From positions 16,343,730-16,407,729 of the forward strand of contig NW_024037059.1 of NCBI RefSeq assembly GCF_015706575.1: 64,000 nt of DNA, read 5' to 3'. The stretch's first letter is position 1; each line of letters starts with the position of its first letter. Shown here piece by piece: positions 13,501 through 28,500 of the stretch. This stretch comes from Patiria miniata. Taxonomy: Eukaryota; Echinodermata; Asteroidea; Valvatida; Asterinidae. A program made the position numbers and the translations under genes. Under the pieces are notes generated by a model. The model saw only the letters and a program-made list of their open reading frames with translations, ran no database searches and was not told the DNA's origin.

Positions 13501-16500
13501 AGGGCTCGCAGACCCCAGTCATAATGCTGCTGTGGGGTCAGTAACTCCCTGCAAATTAACAGAGGAACCAAATAAGATATCCCTTACAATTCATCTAAAC
13601 ATACATTTCTGGAAAGGAGGAATTGTTTTGTCCATAAACAATTTCCTTCAATGTCTCTGTCTAATGACTGGTTCGGAAATAAACTTTAGCCGTTCAAACA
13701 GTCAAGTTGTTTACGAAACCTCAAGCAAAATTTTTAACAGAATTACATTTTTAGTTTGACAAATTTACCACCTTTCAAAAAGCTGATAACTGCACTGGGA
13801 GAGAAACAAGTCAGTAAAGCTGAGAGTGTATTAATCAGCCAGAATTTCTGAGTCATAATCCCAATAAATTGAAAGACTTACTTTGAGAGGTTGAAGATGG
13901 CCACCAGCTTACGGCCAAGACTCTTGCCTTCTTTGAAGCCTTCTGAGAAGAGAATGACCTCAGCAATCTGTTCATTATCAGGACGAGACATGGCCACGGG
14001 TCGGAAGAGCTGCTTGAGATTGTCTGGTAGCTTCTGACGACCACCGTAACCCTTACCGGCCGGGTTCAGGGTGATGAAGATGCCAGAATTAGGGTCAATG
14101 TCAATCTGGCAATGCAATAGAAGAAACAGTCAAGAGAGTATGAAATCAGTGACTTGACAAGGGTAATTGGAGGAAAAAACAAGACCAATATTCTGGAGAA
14201 AACCAAGCAATACAGTTAGCGTCTTCATCATTCCAAAAGCTAGCTTTTGAAGAATTTGAGTCTGGATCACAGAGAAAGAAGACAAATAAGTAAAATCGCA
14301 AAAAGTGACCAGTGACAATGGCGTTTGTTGGATTCAAACCAGAGACAACATCAGTAAACAACTTTGCAACAACTTGACCCACTGCATCAATCATAACTCA
14401 ATCTATGTCCTACCGTTCTGTCCAGTAGTTCACAGTTGGCCTTCTTGCTCTTCAGCGCAGCCTGTATGGTTTGGATCTGCATAGACACAGCAGACAGTAC
14501 CGCCTCCTCAAGACGATTGAACTCATCAAAGCAACCCCAGGCTCCACACTTGACTAGACCAATGAAGATACGACCCATGGACTTCACATCAATACCCTAG
14601 AGGGAAAAAACCAGGAACCAAAAATATCAATTTTGGAATTCAGTTTAGTAAACCAAAGCTAAGGCTGTACTTGAATCTGTTGTGTAGAGCTATTTTCTAG
14701 GTCTTTGACTAATTACAACAATGTAGGAACATGTTGACAATAGATGTGGCCATAGCTCTGGAATGTTTAGGACATGGCCCCAAGTTTGTCTCTTATGGAC
14801 TCTGTGAATGACTGAACCCTCTGAGAAAAAAATGCAGATCATTGCTGTTACTGACGGACACTTGAGCAATATTTTCATCGCGTACTCGCACTCAGGTCCT
14901 CTCATATGAAAAATGATTAGGCTAGTTAGCTGACTGGGTTAATAATACAGCAGTTTGATGTTTATTTTACAAATTTATCACAATAAAACACAGATGAGAT
15001 TTCTATTCTTTTACCTCATCACAGTTGAAGACCAGCACCTGTCTACCAAACAAACCACCCAGCGCCTTGACTGACTCAGTCTTGCCTGTCCCTGCTGGTC
15101 CATAGGGGTTACCTCCCATACCCATATGCATGCCTTGGGTTAGGGTCAGGTAACACTTGTCTGTTAGAGGGGTGTGCACCAACTTGGAAGCATTGCCTAG
15201 TGAGAAGACAGAACACAAGGCAAGTCAGAATTATTAGCTATGGACTATGTGCAACTTGGTCTACTTCAAAATCCCACTGATCTGAACAATTTTGTCGCTC
15301 GTTCATTCATGTTTTCACAGAATAAAACCACTTCCTAGACATTTTAAAGTTGAACAATCTATTGGCTTTGTACCATTAAACTTTATCGCTAGAAACTGCC
15401 ACTTAAATTTGGGGAGTGGATAAAGAAATAACTAGAGAAAAGCTTTTGGAAAGTTAATTTGATAAAAATTACATTTTTTCCAGTGCTGCTTCCAAGAACA
15501 ACTGAAGAGAGAATCCATACCAGAGAAAATATCGGACTCACTCATGGGACATTTCTTACATAACATTTGCTGGGTGATGAAGTTATAATTACCTTGATAC
15601 TCAAATGTATATTGGAACTCAGCATCCACCATCCTCATGATAGCACTGCCTTTATCAGCTTGATAGAACCTGAGCTGTTTCTGCCACATCCATTCCTCAG
15701 TACTCATGATGTTATCTTTAATCAGTTGCTGAACCACGTCAATGAAGTGGATGTTATCTAAGATCAGAGCCTTGAGTTTGAGCTCCAGTACATGCATCGC
15801 CTGGTCATTCTCACTGTCTCCCTGTATATCTGCCGATGTATAGCCTTCCAGCTGGGCTTCTAGTTCTATCAGGCATTCTTGTAGACTGTTCTCCTTCATG
15901 GCTGTCTCACACTGCTCTGTGAATTGAATCTCGTTGGCTAGACACAGGATCTAGACACAAAAACAGGAAAAAGATTGCCCATTTTGAAAACTCATAAGTT
16001 TGGAAAAAAAACGTTTGACTTTTTGTTAATTAAGATCCCAGGTCTGACTAAACAAGTCTTGGTAAATACATTTCCTAAAACTCTGAACTATATTTAATTC
16101 ATTAACAAGCAAAAATGCAAACAAGCAAAAATGGCAGCAAAGCAAGTGAGGTATACAGCATTTCTGTAAGTTGTAAGTTGTTATTATTCATTTCTTAACG
16201 CTAATGAGCTAAGACCACAACTGAAACGTACCTGGGAGGGGAATTTGTTAGGGTCAACACCTTGTCTTTGACCCCCTCTCTGAGCTCGCAGACATTCTGC
16301 CAGTAACTGCTGTAAAGTCTCCTTCATCTCACGAGCTAACTCACCAAGCCATATCTGAATAGAAAAGAAATAGCTGCAATAATTACATGCTTAACTGCCC
16401 GGCACTTAGTTAATTTAAACTCTGCAAGAAACACAACCTTAAAACAGTCTTTAAACCTTTTTGTGCTTAGCGCAAAATATTGTAGCTTTATCTTCCTGAA

Positions 16501-19500
16501 GAGTTACCTCAACATCAGGTGTAATCTGCACAGGGCTCTTGAGTGGTACCACTTCTCCTTCCAGTGACTTCATGGCTAAGATGTTCTTATTCCCTTCATC
16601 AAACTCCACGCTGTGGATGCCAGCAAACAGCTTCTTAAGATGCGTCTGAATGACCACTGGGTTGGTAGATTGGCCAAGGATCTCAAGTAGATCATCGTCA
16701 CCGATGAAGTAGAAGCGAGGGAAGACGGAACGTTTCTCCTGGAAAAAAAGATAAATCAAAACAAAATTTCAGCTGAAGAATTACAATGAAATAAGTCATT
16801 CTTATTTCTGTTTTTTCAAGAGCAACCCTCATTCTGTTTTCTGCACCGAAGAATGTCATCTCATTTAATCCTCTTTACAATTTCTTTTGTTGCCTTTGAC
16901 ATGCAGTGACCTTTAGAAAAAAGGTACATGCCATCATAATGTTAAGTGAGCATAAGATCTATCTGCATACTCTACTTGTATTACAGGAAAGAACAAAAAT
17001 CCCAAAAAGCTTTCATTCTCTAAAATTGCAAGAGAATAAAATTTCAGAATCTTTTGTAAGGATGGCTCTTTACCTCGAGGAATTCGTTGAGAGCTTTTTG
17101 GCATCTCTGCAGCTGATCTAGTAGAGTCACCAGCGTGTTTCTCAACCCTGGCCTACCAACCAAGGAAAGCACTCGATTATCACGAGCAACATCCATCGTG
17201 ATGCTCCTGTTGGGTAAAGCAAAATGTACAACAGTGAGACTTTGAAATGTCCAAACAAACGAGAGAAAAAAAACACTTTCAGCTTCATTTTCTTGGAAAG
17301 ATGCTTTGCCTTGCATTTGCCTCTCTGCAGCTTTGGACTTCACGAAGCTGGATTCTGGATGCTATGTCCCTGAGCAAGCCAACTCACCGCATGACACACT
17401 TGAAGAAACAAGTGTTTGGATTGACAATTCTACTTTACCTGAAATCATCATCAACCCTCTTGAAGCGCCCCTGTTCCTTAGGCAAAGCCCCTCGGCCAAA
17501 GATGGGTTCCAGATACACCCACTTCCGTTGGATCTGATTCAAGTTATGTAGGAATTCATCCAGGTCAGCCAATCTCTGCTCCCAGATGGTGGCCTTGTCT
17601 GCAAAGCCCTTGTAGTATGGAGAATCCTTGAGGGACTGCAGAAGGCTCTGGTTGTCTCCAACCTACAAGGAGGATAGACAAGTCTAGATTATGTCATCCT
17701 GGCACAAAGTAACATTTCAGATGACATACGAGTTTGCAAACTGTCCCATGTGCTTCACTTCCCAAAAGAGATTTGAAAGGACTGAGGGAAGGGAGGAAGA
17801 ATAAAAGTAAGCCCATTCAGAAAAATCACCAGCTAGCTTGGTTGGGATTCAAACCCACACCCTCCTGCTTACAAGTTCAGAAGTCTTATCAACTCAAATT
17901 CCAAGCTTCCTAGGGCCACTAAACTTCATTTCATTCAAGGCACTGACAGTCTGATACCACAATCAACGTCAGAAACAGGGACTTGTTGTCTAGCAAAGTT
18001 GATCAAGTGTAGTAAACATTGTTGAAACAAACTGACCTCTGTGACTATCTCCTTCCAGTCCTTGATGAGCATGATGACCACTGACTGACTGTCACTGTAC
18101 TCAGTCAGAGCAAAGACTGCCCCCACACCCCACAGGTCAAGCTCTCTCAAAGCATCACGGATGGACACCTCTCCCTTGGCTCGGTTAAACAAGTCCTGTC
18201 AGTAATCAGCACAACAATCTGTTAGACAACCCAATTTCAAAGAATCTAAATCTTATTTCTAATTCAAAGTATACCTGGTGTCCAATTGATAGAAAATAAC
18301 TGACCACTGAAATAGTGCTTAAGTAACCCTTATCCGCTCCATTCACAAGTACCCCCTCACCGGCAAAGAGAGTACAGTTGGGGGTGACCGAACGATGCCA
18401 TCTTGCCTGACTGCAATTTGTTTGCCGCGAAGCACGGCCACTGCGTGTACATAGTACAAATCCTCTGGTGTACGTGCGTCACACACAAGGAACGGTGCGC
18501 GTCAACCAGCGAAATGTCCCGCCCATGGGACGTCGTTGCTAGGTAAAAGGGCGCCCTCTTTCGTCGGTGCACAGAGCCCATAAACAGTTACATTGTATTT
18601 AACAAAGAGGGGTGGTTAAGACATGGAGTCCATACTTGGGCCATTCTCAAACCCGGTATCATCTCTGTGTCCGGCTCCACTTGTATTCCCATGCCTGAAA
18701 CCGGAGGCAGAGACAAACCCAGGGTTTGACAAATGTCCTTGGTGATGGCTAGCATTTGTTACCTATCATACCTTAAGACCTTGACTGTTAGCGATGATCT
18801 GATCTGCCGCTCCCAGGATATCACCAAAGGTGAGTTTCTCCAGTGTCATGCCGCGTGGCATCTTGAGCATACGGAACATATCATGCCAATGCTCCTGTGA
18901 GTATACGTCACTGCTGACGTACTTCAGCATGGGTGAAACCGCCTGAATATACATGGCAAAAAACAGAGCAGCCATTACTGCTCTCTGTATTAAGCAGGTG
19001 TTCACTAAGATAGTGTCTTGGATCTTGGAAGGTGTAAAACATTCCACTAACTGAAAATAGTGCGTAATTTTAATTGTTACTACATGCTTAGAACCACCTA
19101 GAAACACCAAGTGTTCCTATTTGGGAATACTCACCTCTGTGTGCACGAAATCTAACAGCCAACAGCAGCATAGTTAAGCTGGGACAATGCTTGTTTCCAT
19201 CAAGTAAAAAACTGATGAGAAATGTTCCAGGTTCAGTGATATTCCCTTAAATGGCTACATTAATGATCTGTGTAATCATTTCTTACCTTGTATTTATCCA
19301 CATCTTTGGTCAGTCTGACTGTCATCATGGTGTGCTCAATGTCTTCACTTCGAAGCTTCTCAGCCCACATCGCCAAGAAATCATCAAATTGATAGGTCTT
19401 GGACCTGGAAGTTCAAATAATTTCACAGAATTAATATTATAAAGACCTAACGGTAAATGTAAATTTACAACTCCAAGTGTTGTTTTGCACCTTTGGGTTG

Positions 19501-22500
19501 CACAAAAAACTCTACGCCTTCACTTAACCACTTTGTTTCCTCTTGGGGGAAGTTAAGCCCATTTCATAGAGAAATTTAGGCAGAAACTTTAATCTTGCAA
19601 CCCTGGGAAAACAAGGTGACGTTCATAGACTGACAATTTGTAAGACCTAGTTTTGTTTTTGCCAAATGATGCCACTGAACCTACCTGAATACAATCCATT
19701 CAGTCTCTTCCAATCCTTTGAGTCCATTACTGAACTCTTCATACAGCATCCACATGGCTTCATGCTGCTGGAAATCTTCCTTCAGCTCCTCAGATATTGC
19801 AAAGTGTGGCTCATCCAGACCAAAGTGGTGGCAGTCAAATCTGTGATAACAATCACATTAAATACTAAGGTCAGCTTTCAATTTTCAACACACTCGCACT
19901 ACTGCTCAGCCACTTGATAAACATTTGGCAAACACACCTTGAGAAAAAATCCCTCAGCCAAAATTGTCAGCCCTCTTACTATTTTACTGCAATGCTCCAT
20001 TTTGAACACATTTCAAAAATGTATTCTTCAATGATACAGGCTACACCTGCCTCGATGAAAATCCTCATGAGAAGCGAACAAAAACATTCAATTCATTATG
20101 TTTCACATTTGTCCTTCATTTGATAAAAATCACATTCTTCAGGATGATAAAATACTTGGGAAGAACAGTATTTCAACCCGTGATCTGTAGTTCAAATTCT
20201 TCACCACCTTGGTGGGAGGGGGAGGGAATTCAACTCACACTAAGCTTTCCCTTGTCTTCTCCAGTTCTTCAAATTCTTGTTTCTTCTCCTTGACAGTAGC
20301 CAATGCCTTGAAGCATGAGTCTCTGTCTCCTGCCTCAATGATGTCTGTCTTGGGTTTGAATTGATGCCAGCGAGCTGCATACTTCTCCAGATCTGCACGG
20401 AAGGCTTCTACTCTTGACTCCACGTTGCTCTTCATAACCTCAACCTGAGATGGAGAAAAAGGTTAAAATGGGTAACAATTTCATGTTTGTTTAACGGGTA
20501 AAACAGTTTGAGGAAAACTACCAAAGGACAATTCATTAATGATTCAATTCATTAATTTAAAACAGGTGCCAACAAGGACGTGAATGTCATATTTTGAAAC
20601 ATTTGTTAATGATTTACTCTAGAACCATTGCATTTTAAAAAGAATCCAGCTTAATTTAAGAAATATAGCATGATGGGACAATCCCCCAACATTTTTCTTG
20701 GTAATGCTGATTTGACTAAGAACTGAATCCATACTTATCCTAGTAGGATTCGAACCCAGTACACAAGAATGCATGTTCAACCCACCTGTTCTCTGACCAT
20801 GAGTTCATGGCTCTCCATCATGAGTTCAAACTTGTCCCATTTGGCATGCAGCTGACCCAGCTGGTCCACACCTCCTCCTGACACGGTGCGCAGGAGTTTA
20901 TTCTTGCTCTCTATCTTCTCAAACAAAGGCTTGATCTAAGGGAAACATGGACAACATGTCAAATTAGTAACCCCTGACTTAAGCTTCACATACACACAGG
21001 TTATGGATACACAGCCCATAACATCAATGTGCACAACGCAAGTAACCAGAGTTGTAATCAAACGTAAGTCTATCACAAGTAACAGAGGATGCACAATGTC
21101 ATAAAATGTCTTTATAACAGCTCATTTGAATAGTTTGTAACTGACTTGAGACTGGACGACTTGTGAAAGACTTGTGGTGACTTGTGACTGACTCAATTCA
21201 CCTAAGACGAGCAATGATTAATAAAAACTTCCACATCAAAATCTACAGCCCCATGAATTGATGCAATGGAGTACCGAAGTGAATACGTCACGTGCACAAA
21301 ATGTGTGTGAAAAACATTAGCGCATGATTCAGCCCATGAACCAACACGTGCGCGTACTGCATTCGTTTGCACTACACTTTCTGGTTCTAAATGACGTCAC
21401 GCTTCGGTACTCCATTTGCTTAAAGTGAATGCATACCTGAATTTTGAACGACATGTGGAGTCAGAGCTTTGATTGGTCAAAACATGGGGCAGGGGTTAAC
21501 AGACAAGTTAGTTACCGCTGGTTTCTTGGTCTGTAGCTCAGCATGTTTAGTGTTAGCCTTTCCAATCTCCTCCACGGTCTGTGGTCTCGTAGACAATGCC
21601 TCCATGGAATCTTTGACGAAACGGTCAATCTCATTGATGTGTTCAGTGATGGAGTATCTCAAGGAGTATAGGAGAGCATCAAAGAGGCGCTGGATGAGGC
21701 TGTCTATGGTGGTCTTGACTGGTGCGGTTGAGACTGTGATGCAGTCCACTTTGATTTGGCTGGTGGAAAGAGAAGATTAATGGTTAGGAAGATTATGTAG
21801 GGATCTGAGCAATACACCAGGAGTGTAAAAATACAGTCACTAACGAAACAAGTTGCATGAGGATGGTTTGGTGGAGAGGGAGTGGGAGACCAAGGGATGC
21901 CTCTCCCCTCACTCCTGACATTGCTGAGAAAAAGATATTCTATTGGAATTCCCGTTAACTGCCTCCTAGATATTCCACCTTTCTTAAAATTTCTCTTTTG
22001 AGAATCAAATGTAGCTTTCCATGGACGATCACAGAAATCTAACACATAAACAGAGGCACACTGATCAGCCTGTAAACAGTCTATGGTCAACCATTTGTGG
22101 AGGCAAAACCTCCTCTCTGCCCATCTAATCCAAGTCTCCTGATGATGGGCAGACTGTATTGTCCGAAACGTTGAGGTTCCCCTGGTTCTTTCAGAACCCC
22201 ACAAACTCATGGTGCTACCGTAAATCTTTATCTTATTGCTATCTTCACCTTGCAAAACCTTCAAGTCTTACCATAACCATCTCAAACAAACCCCCTTGTC
22301 CCTGGTTATTTACTCACCTCGGTAGCTTCTCGCTGTCTCTACCTCTTGCCTTCAGAGACTTGAAGTTCCTTTCCCAATCAGCAGGTGTTTGTAGGTTGTC
22401 TTCTATCAGCTTATCAAGATCCACTGATCCCAACACCACCCATTCCTGTCAAGAAAATAATATCAGGATTGAAAATGTGGCATTTTCCAACAAAATGAAC

Positions 22501-25500
22501 GAGTATCACATAAAACAATAGCAATTAAAAAAACTCCCCACATCAGCCAGATAGTAACAGAAAAGAAATTGTTATTTTTCATTATTCTCTCATTTGCCGA
22601 AGTAGGTTGCTAAGGATAAACTGTGTCTTCTAATTTACACAATTCAAGAATTACAGAGCTGTATGTTCTGTATAAGAATCTCCTGTTTATTAGAAGGTCC
22701 CCAACTTTTGTGAAAGCTTGTATAGAAATGATCCAATGAGCATAAGTACTAACTTTCTGCACTTTTATATTCTACAAACACTGCAGCTGTCTTCAAACTG
22801 ACTTACCGTGAAGATATTCTTGACATCAGCTAATCTCCCGAAGAGATCCTCTGCCTTCTTATAAACAGTGGAGAATCCTGATGCATGTTTCTCAATGAGA
22901 GCAGGGAAGATGGCGTTATCTCCCGCATCAGCCAAGCCACGGAAATGGTAAGGCAGACTGATGAACTTCTTCATCTCACGGTAATACTTGGCTCGGATCT
23001 CTTCTAATGGTGGCCGGAACTGAAGACGTTGCTGTCTGCATCCCAAAAGATAACAAGTAAACTGGTTCATTTCTGGTAAGTTCAAGACGAACTGATCAAT
23101 TTTTTATACTATTAAGGTGAGTAATCTCTGATGAACTACATGGATATTTCAGAGGATGGTGAACATAAGTCTTTCAAAATAATGAAACTGAAATCATAAA
23201 ATGTATTTTTAATAAGAATAACGTTACAGTTGTACCATGTTACAAATCTCTTTGTAAGTTTGTGCAGTTCAAGAGACTGCTATTTTTCTGTGAACAAGAA
23301 AGCCAGAGTAAAGGTTGGACAGTATGATATAACCAACCAACCTGTAGACGAGTTCCACCTTAATCTCAGGCAGGTTTTCATTGAGTGCTTCCAGACCCAT
23401 CTGATACTGATGCTCTAAGGCTTTATACAGCTGCTGATCCCAATGCATCTTCCAACTCGTCATGTCTTCTTTCTTGTATCCTTGACTCTCTAAGGTGCTC
23501 ATGATACCACGGATCTGCTGCAAGCCTTCCTTCCAGCGTGGTTGCTGACGAAGAAGGTCTACTGACATTAGCTGCACCACCTGCCAAACAGAAAAGAGCC
23601 ATTATTACTCGATACATGAAGTGCTGTCTATGAACAACTGGCACTTACACCAAACTGATTTCTGAAATTTGTGGGGTCAATTTATGCATGAAGAAAATAA
23701 AAAATACATTCAGTGTGCAAAGGTGAAAAATGTGTAAATAGTTTTAAAATTTGTAGACTTTAAAGGTTCAGACAGGTTGGGAAATTGAAATTCTCGTCTC
23801 CATAAAAGTGTATACTACCACAAAGCTTATTATGGTTCAAACTCATTTCAACTTAAAAATTACAAGTCCCAGTCAGAAAATAATCAGTGCATATAGATTT
23901 CCCCTTAAATCTCCATTCTGAACCTTTCCTCTTTTTTCATCCTCTACCTTATTAATTATGAATTACAATTATTTTGTATGTAATTTGTTGTATTTTAGAT
24001 GATCAACTTGAGCTACAGAGGGTATGAAGAATAATACTAATTGAGGGTAATAAGTCCTACTAACCTTATCACAGACTGTGAAATGCCACTTCCTCAGTCT
24101 TCTATTCTCGGTCGTCAGTTTCTCGGCAGCAGCTTGTAGCTTGACGATGTAGGCCTCCAATTCCTCAGGATTATCCCATGTGATCTGCACCTTACCCCCT
24201 CCTCCATCCTTGGCACCTGTCTTGGGTTTCTTGATCATGCGCTCAAAGGCCAGGGCTGATTGCAGCATCATGTTGCGCTGGCTGGGTATCATCTGCTCAG
24301 CGATGGTGTTGTGGAAGTGAGCCACCTAGTGTCCAAATCAGACAATCAAATCCACAATTCAATTCATGTTTTATCTGTTGTTCTTATCCTGGTGATACAA
24401 TGTTTGGCATTCCAGGATTATTTCTCAGAAATTTCAATCCAAATGTATAAGGCGTTCTCTGACCTTTCTCAATTTAATTCCAATAATAAGTCCTACCTGT
24501 TTGAGGATCACTCCATGTTTGTAGAACTTCTGCGCAATCGCTGCCGTGTGTTGTATCTTAGCCGCTACAGGGAATCCTAATGCTTGTAACTGTCTGACCT
24601 CTCGTATGAGTGTCACTAGACGCTCGCTGTATGATACTTTCAATTCTTGGTTCTTAGTGTCAAATTCCATCAGACGGCCGCTCATCTGCAGACTGAGAAG
24701 CAAAACAAAAAGCTGGATTATAATTTGCCATGGTGGATCTCATATCAATACTTTGATATATAATATTTTGGAAACTGGAAACTGTCAACTAAGCCGTAGC
24801 CATTACCTGAGAGGCTTATTGGGGTCTTCAATGGCCGCTTGCATCTCACGTGACCAGCTATCAAACTGATCCTGCCGCCAATTCCGTAGCTCATCTACCA
24901 AGTCAGCTGCGGTCCTCCTAAACTTACTGAATCCTGGCAGATCCTTCAGGAGGGCTTCTGCTACACTTGATGTCTCCTCAACCTGTGAAGGATCAAACAG
25001 ATAGCTTGCAGTCTGTGTGTTTGCTAGTGAAGAAGCATATCTTCAAACTGGTCCAAGCAGAAATTATGAAATTGAATCTGAGATAATAATAATAATAAAT
25101 AATAATTTAAATTTATATGGTGTCCGAAAATCCATAATATGCTCTTAAGCGCTGTACACATTAAAAGACAAAGTAATAAAAAAAAAAAATTTATATAAGC
25201 GATAACATGAGTTAAGCCAACATTGTGGATCACTTTGTCCATGCTGTTGTTGTATCCAGCTGTTGTACAGGCATTTCATTTCAATGTAAATAACAAACAA
25301 AACAAGGTGACAAATCACTCCAAATGTTAAGGGCATCAATAAGACAACTGGACAACTCTGACTGAAATAAGTTAATTTATATGCCCTTCCAATGGCAGTG
25401 TAATTCTTTGTTACAAATATAAGCGTTATTGCCATGATTATACCTTTGCTTCAAGCTGTCTAACCCAGACGATATTATTGACAACCTCTGGTAGATTCTT

Positions 25501-28500
25501 GCCCGTTGGAGGGCCGGTTTCACTGATGCGGGTATTGAAATCATCTTTAATTGTTTTCAGGTACACCTGTAGCTGACCTAGAAGAGTCTCCCTGAAAAAT
25601 TAACAATCAAAAGATATTCCATTAACTATTTTGTTCTTAAATGACCACAGCATATCAATAGGCAAGGTTTTTTTTAAAAATATTATTCAGAAGAGGAGAA
25701 AATTTTTATATCAAAATTCATCCTGAATAATCAATCCAGCTAGAGGTAACTCTGATGCAAATAAAGGTTCTTAAGCTGATATTCATGTTGTGGATAAGAA
25801 TCCCATCCATACCTCTCAGACACAAGTTCCTTGCATACACCCTCTCTGCTCACTAGCTCCTTGTTCCTCAGGAATTCTCTTAGTAACTGCTGAGGACTTG
25901 CTTCAAGCTTTCTCAGCTGGGATCGTAGCTTACCGGCGATACGCTGCTCTGCTGGTGCCATTGCTACAAGTCAAGAATTAAACATAAATAATTCAGCAAC
26001 TTCAGCTTATCTTTATCAAAGTTTGTTCACTGTCAACTTTATCTTACAAACAGGAGTCCAGCTATTATACTTGATTTCTTTTTCAACCTCAATACAATAA
26101 AGAAAATATTCACAGTCATCCACTGAAGTTTATATTGCAACTTTACCGTTAATCTGTCAAGCTGTAATGACTTTACCGTTAATCTCAAGCTGTAATGACA
26201 TATGAACCAAGCTAAACTCTGAAGTCAGGGTTAGTCGAGTCCATCACAAGTCCAATCACAAGTCCAATCACAAGTCTAGTCACGAGTAATAGGGAACATA
26301 CAATAACAAAAGGATTGCTTTTGTTACAGTTTATTGGAACCGTTTGCAGCTTGACTGTATGATTGGTGATGGACTTGACGACAATACCCTCTGAAGTCCA
26401 AAGCCTACCTCTGTGATACTGTGTGACTGCTGCCCTCCACATAGGCTCAGTGTAAGGGTTGTATTGTAACGCGTTCAGTCCCTTGAAGGTGGAGAATGCA
26501 TCTGCTGTCCTGAGTTCATGTTGCTCACCGGTGGAAAGGAGACGGACCAATTGCTCATGGACAGTCCGTAGGGTTAAAATCTGTAACATACAGAGTTCAT
26601 TATATTTCAGATAACTGTGCTTTAAACACAGTGAATATCCACACCAACTTCTGTCCTGTTACATTAATTTAAACTTGTCTAGACTAGCATTCCAGAGTTA
26701 TGCCAAACCAGAACATATTTGGAGCAAATCAAGTTGATCCACAAAATTTGGTTTCGGAAAGGCAAACATTAAAAACTAATTTTCCGTTGAATGGACAATG
26801 AAATCATTTCTGTTGATCTTTTGTGAAATCTTCAGAATAATTTATATCAGCATGAGTCTGGAATGCCAGTCTGGGAAACGAGTTTAATGCGTACAAACCT
26901 CCTGTAGCCTTGCTGATAGCTGAACCAGACTCTCTGGTGCAAACTTGGAGCTCTTCCATGGATGGATAGGATCTCTCTTCCAGAACTGATCAGTCAGTCT
27001 CTCACAGGCTGCCACCCATCTATCACAGATAGCGACGGCCTGCGTCAAGGATGCCTTGACTCGATGGAAGGGGTCATCCCATAGCTTGAAGTCACTGAGT
27101 TGACGCTGGGCGTACCGACCTAGGGAACTCCCTGAAACAAAAACAAACCAAAAAAAAACTATAATGAATCAAAGATCGGCTTCCTTTTCCATTTACTCTA
27201 ATCATTCCTTTTTTCATGATGCATAGTTCAAAATAAAACTCCAGGATTTGGCACTGGGCATATATTGGCCATTACCATCACATTGCCGGTTCGTTTACAT
27301 TCCATTTATTTTAATTTGGCAACGTGAGAAGCATAAACCAAAATAAGTATTATATCTTTCAAAACCTCATGAAAGATTTGAAACAAGGAAAGAGTTAACC
27401 TACCGATAACTTCCATAAGATGTTTCATTCTCTTCTCTGGATAAGGATCAAACTCTCCCTGTTTCCACACATCATCCAAGGCATCTTGTGTTGTCTCTAC
27501 TAGGTCCAACCCCTCAGCCAATGATAGCACATCCAGGTTACTGTAATCCTTGAGGATTGGTTCAAAGTACTGCTGGAACAGCTGGGCCCGTTCTTTGGTT
27601 TCTAGCTTGGTACCTGAGATGGCGACCTCTGCCCAGTACTGGAACTCATCACTGGGAGTCAGGATACCTTATCAAAGGGAATCACAGTCAAGCCCATAAA
27701 TAGTCTGCATGTTTTTTATATTATATGTAAGACATGACAAATTTTGCAATGATAGAAACTCAGTGATAGATAGCCTTCAACTTTACTCTTTAACAGAAAT
27801 TAAGCACTTTATACTCTCAGCAGATTTTCAAAATTACCAAATGAAATGATCAGATAAAGGAATCACAAACCTATGAATTATTTGGTCAGGAAACTGCCAG
27901 CCTTGAAATAGTGGCTTCTCCACTGAGAAACAACAGCATTTTTGGAAATTATTTTAACATGATGAAGTTTTTAAACTCTTGTACCTGCAAAATGATTGTC
28001 ATCTCTGACCACTTTTCCAGCCTGTGAAGGGTCAATCTTCCTGACTAGACTCTGTAATCCAGCCTGAAATTCAGTAAGTAAGCTCTGCAGCTTGGGATCC
28101 ATTGTGCGACTCCATTTCTCATCTTTAATCAGCAACGGGACATACACCTGGAACGGAGAATAATTGAATTTTTTTAATATTTGCAAAATAGGCCTATTGG
28201 TTGCAAGTAAACACCACAACAAACCTAGGGAATATATTTTTGAAGTAGCTGTAATATTCTTTGCTCAACTTAACATCAAAGTACAGGATTATTCAATACA
28301 ATTTGAAAGGAAGGTTTCAAAATTCAAAGATTACTACAATTTTCCCACAATACATATGGCCCCCCCCCCAAAAAAAATACTTTTGCTTCCGGTTACGCTA
28401 CCTACCCTATTTTGACAGCCCCTATCCTAATGTTTTGTTGGGAAAAATGAGGAAAAACACCTGAAAAGCATCACTTACTACCTTTTACCTTAACTACACA

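Larger units (their letters stand above)
15593..23580 (-). other. DYNC2H1: DYNC2H1 exons 12-26: tail and linker
   Basis: Exons: 23342-23580, 22807-23035, 22318-22445, 21516-21759, 20786-20935, 20239-20444, 19685-19840, 19287-19404, 18772-18942, 18037-18195, 17439-17662, 17074-17206, 16508-16738, 16232-16354, 15593-15950. They cover residues about 705-1660, the DHC_N2 tail/linker whose swing across the AAA ring is the power stroke. Diagnostic runs are [14 protein letters not shown] (exon 21), [16 protein letters not shown] (exon 22) and [19 protein letters not shown] (exon 24). The last exon, 358 nt, is the longest in the window. Exon 21 has a GTCAGT donor. Confidence 0.94.

Noticed and set aside
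17840-17925. A functional tRNA gene
   Set aside because: A and B boxes are present, but the acceptor and anticodon stems do not pair properly.
21704-22264. 186-codon open frame on the minus strand
   Set aside because: Overlaps the Penelope-like tail and the beginning of exon 15 in another frame; no protein similarity seen.
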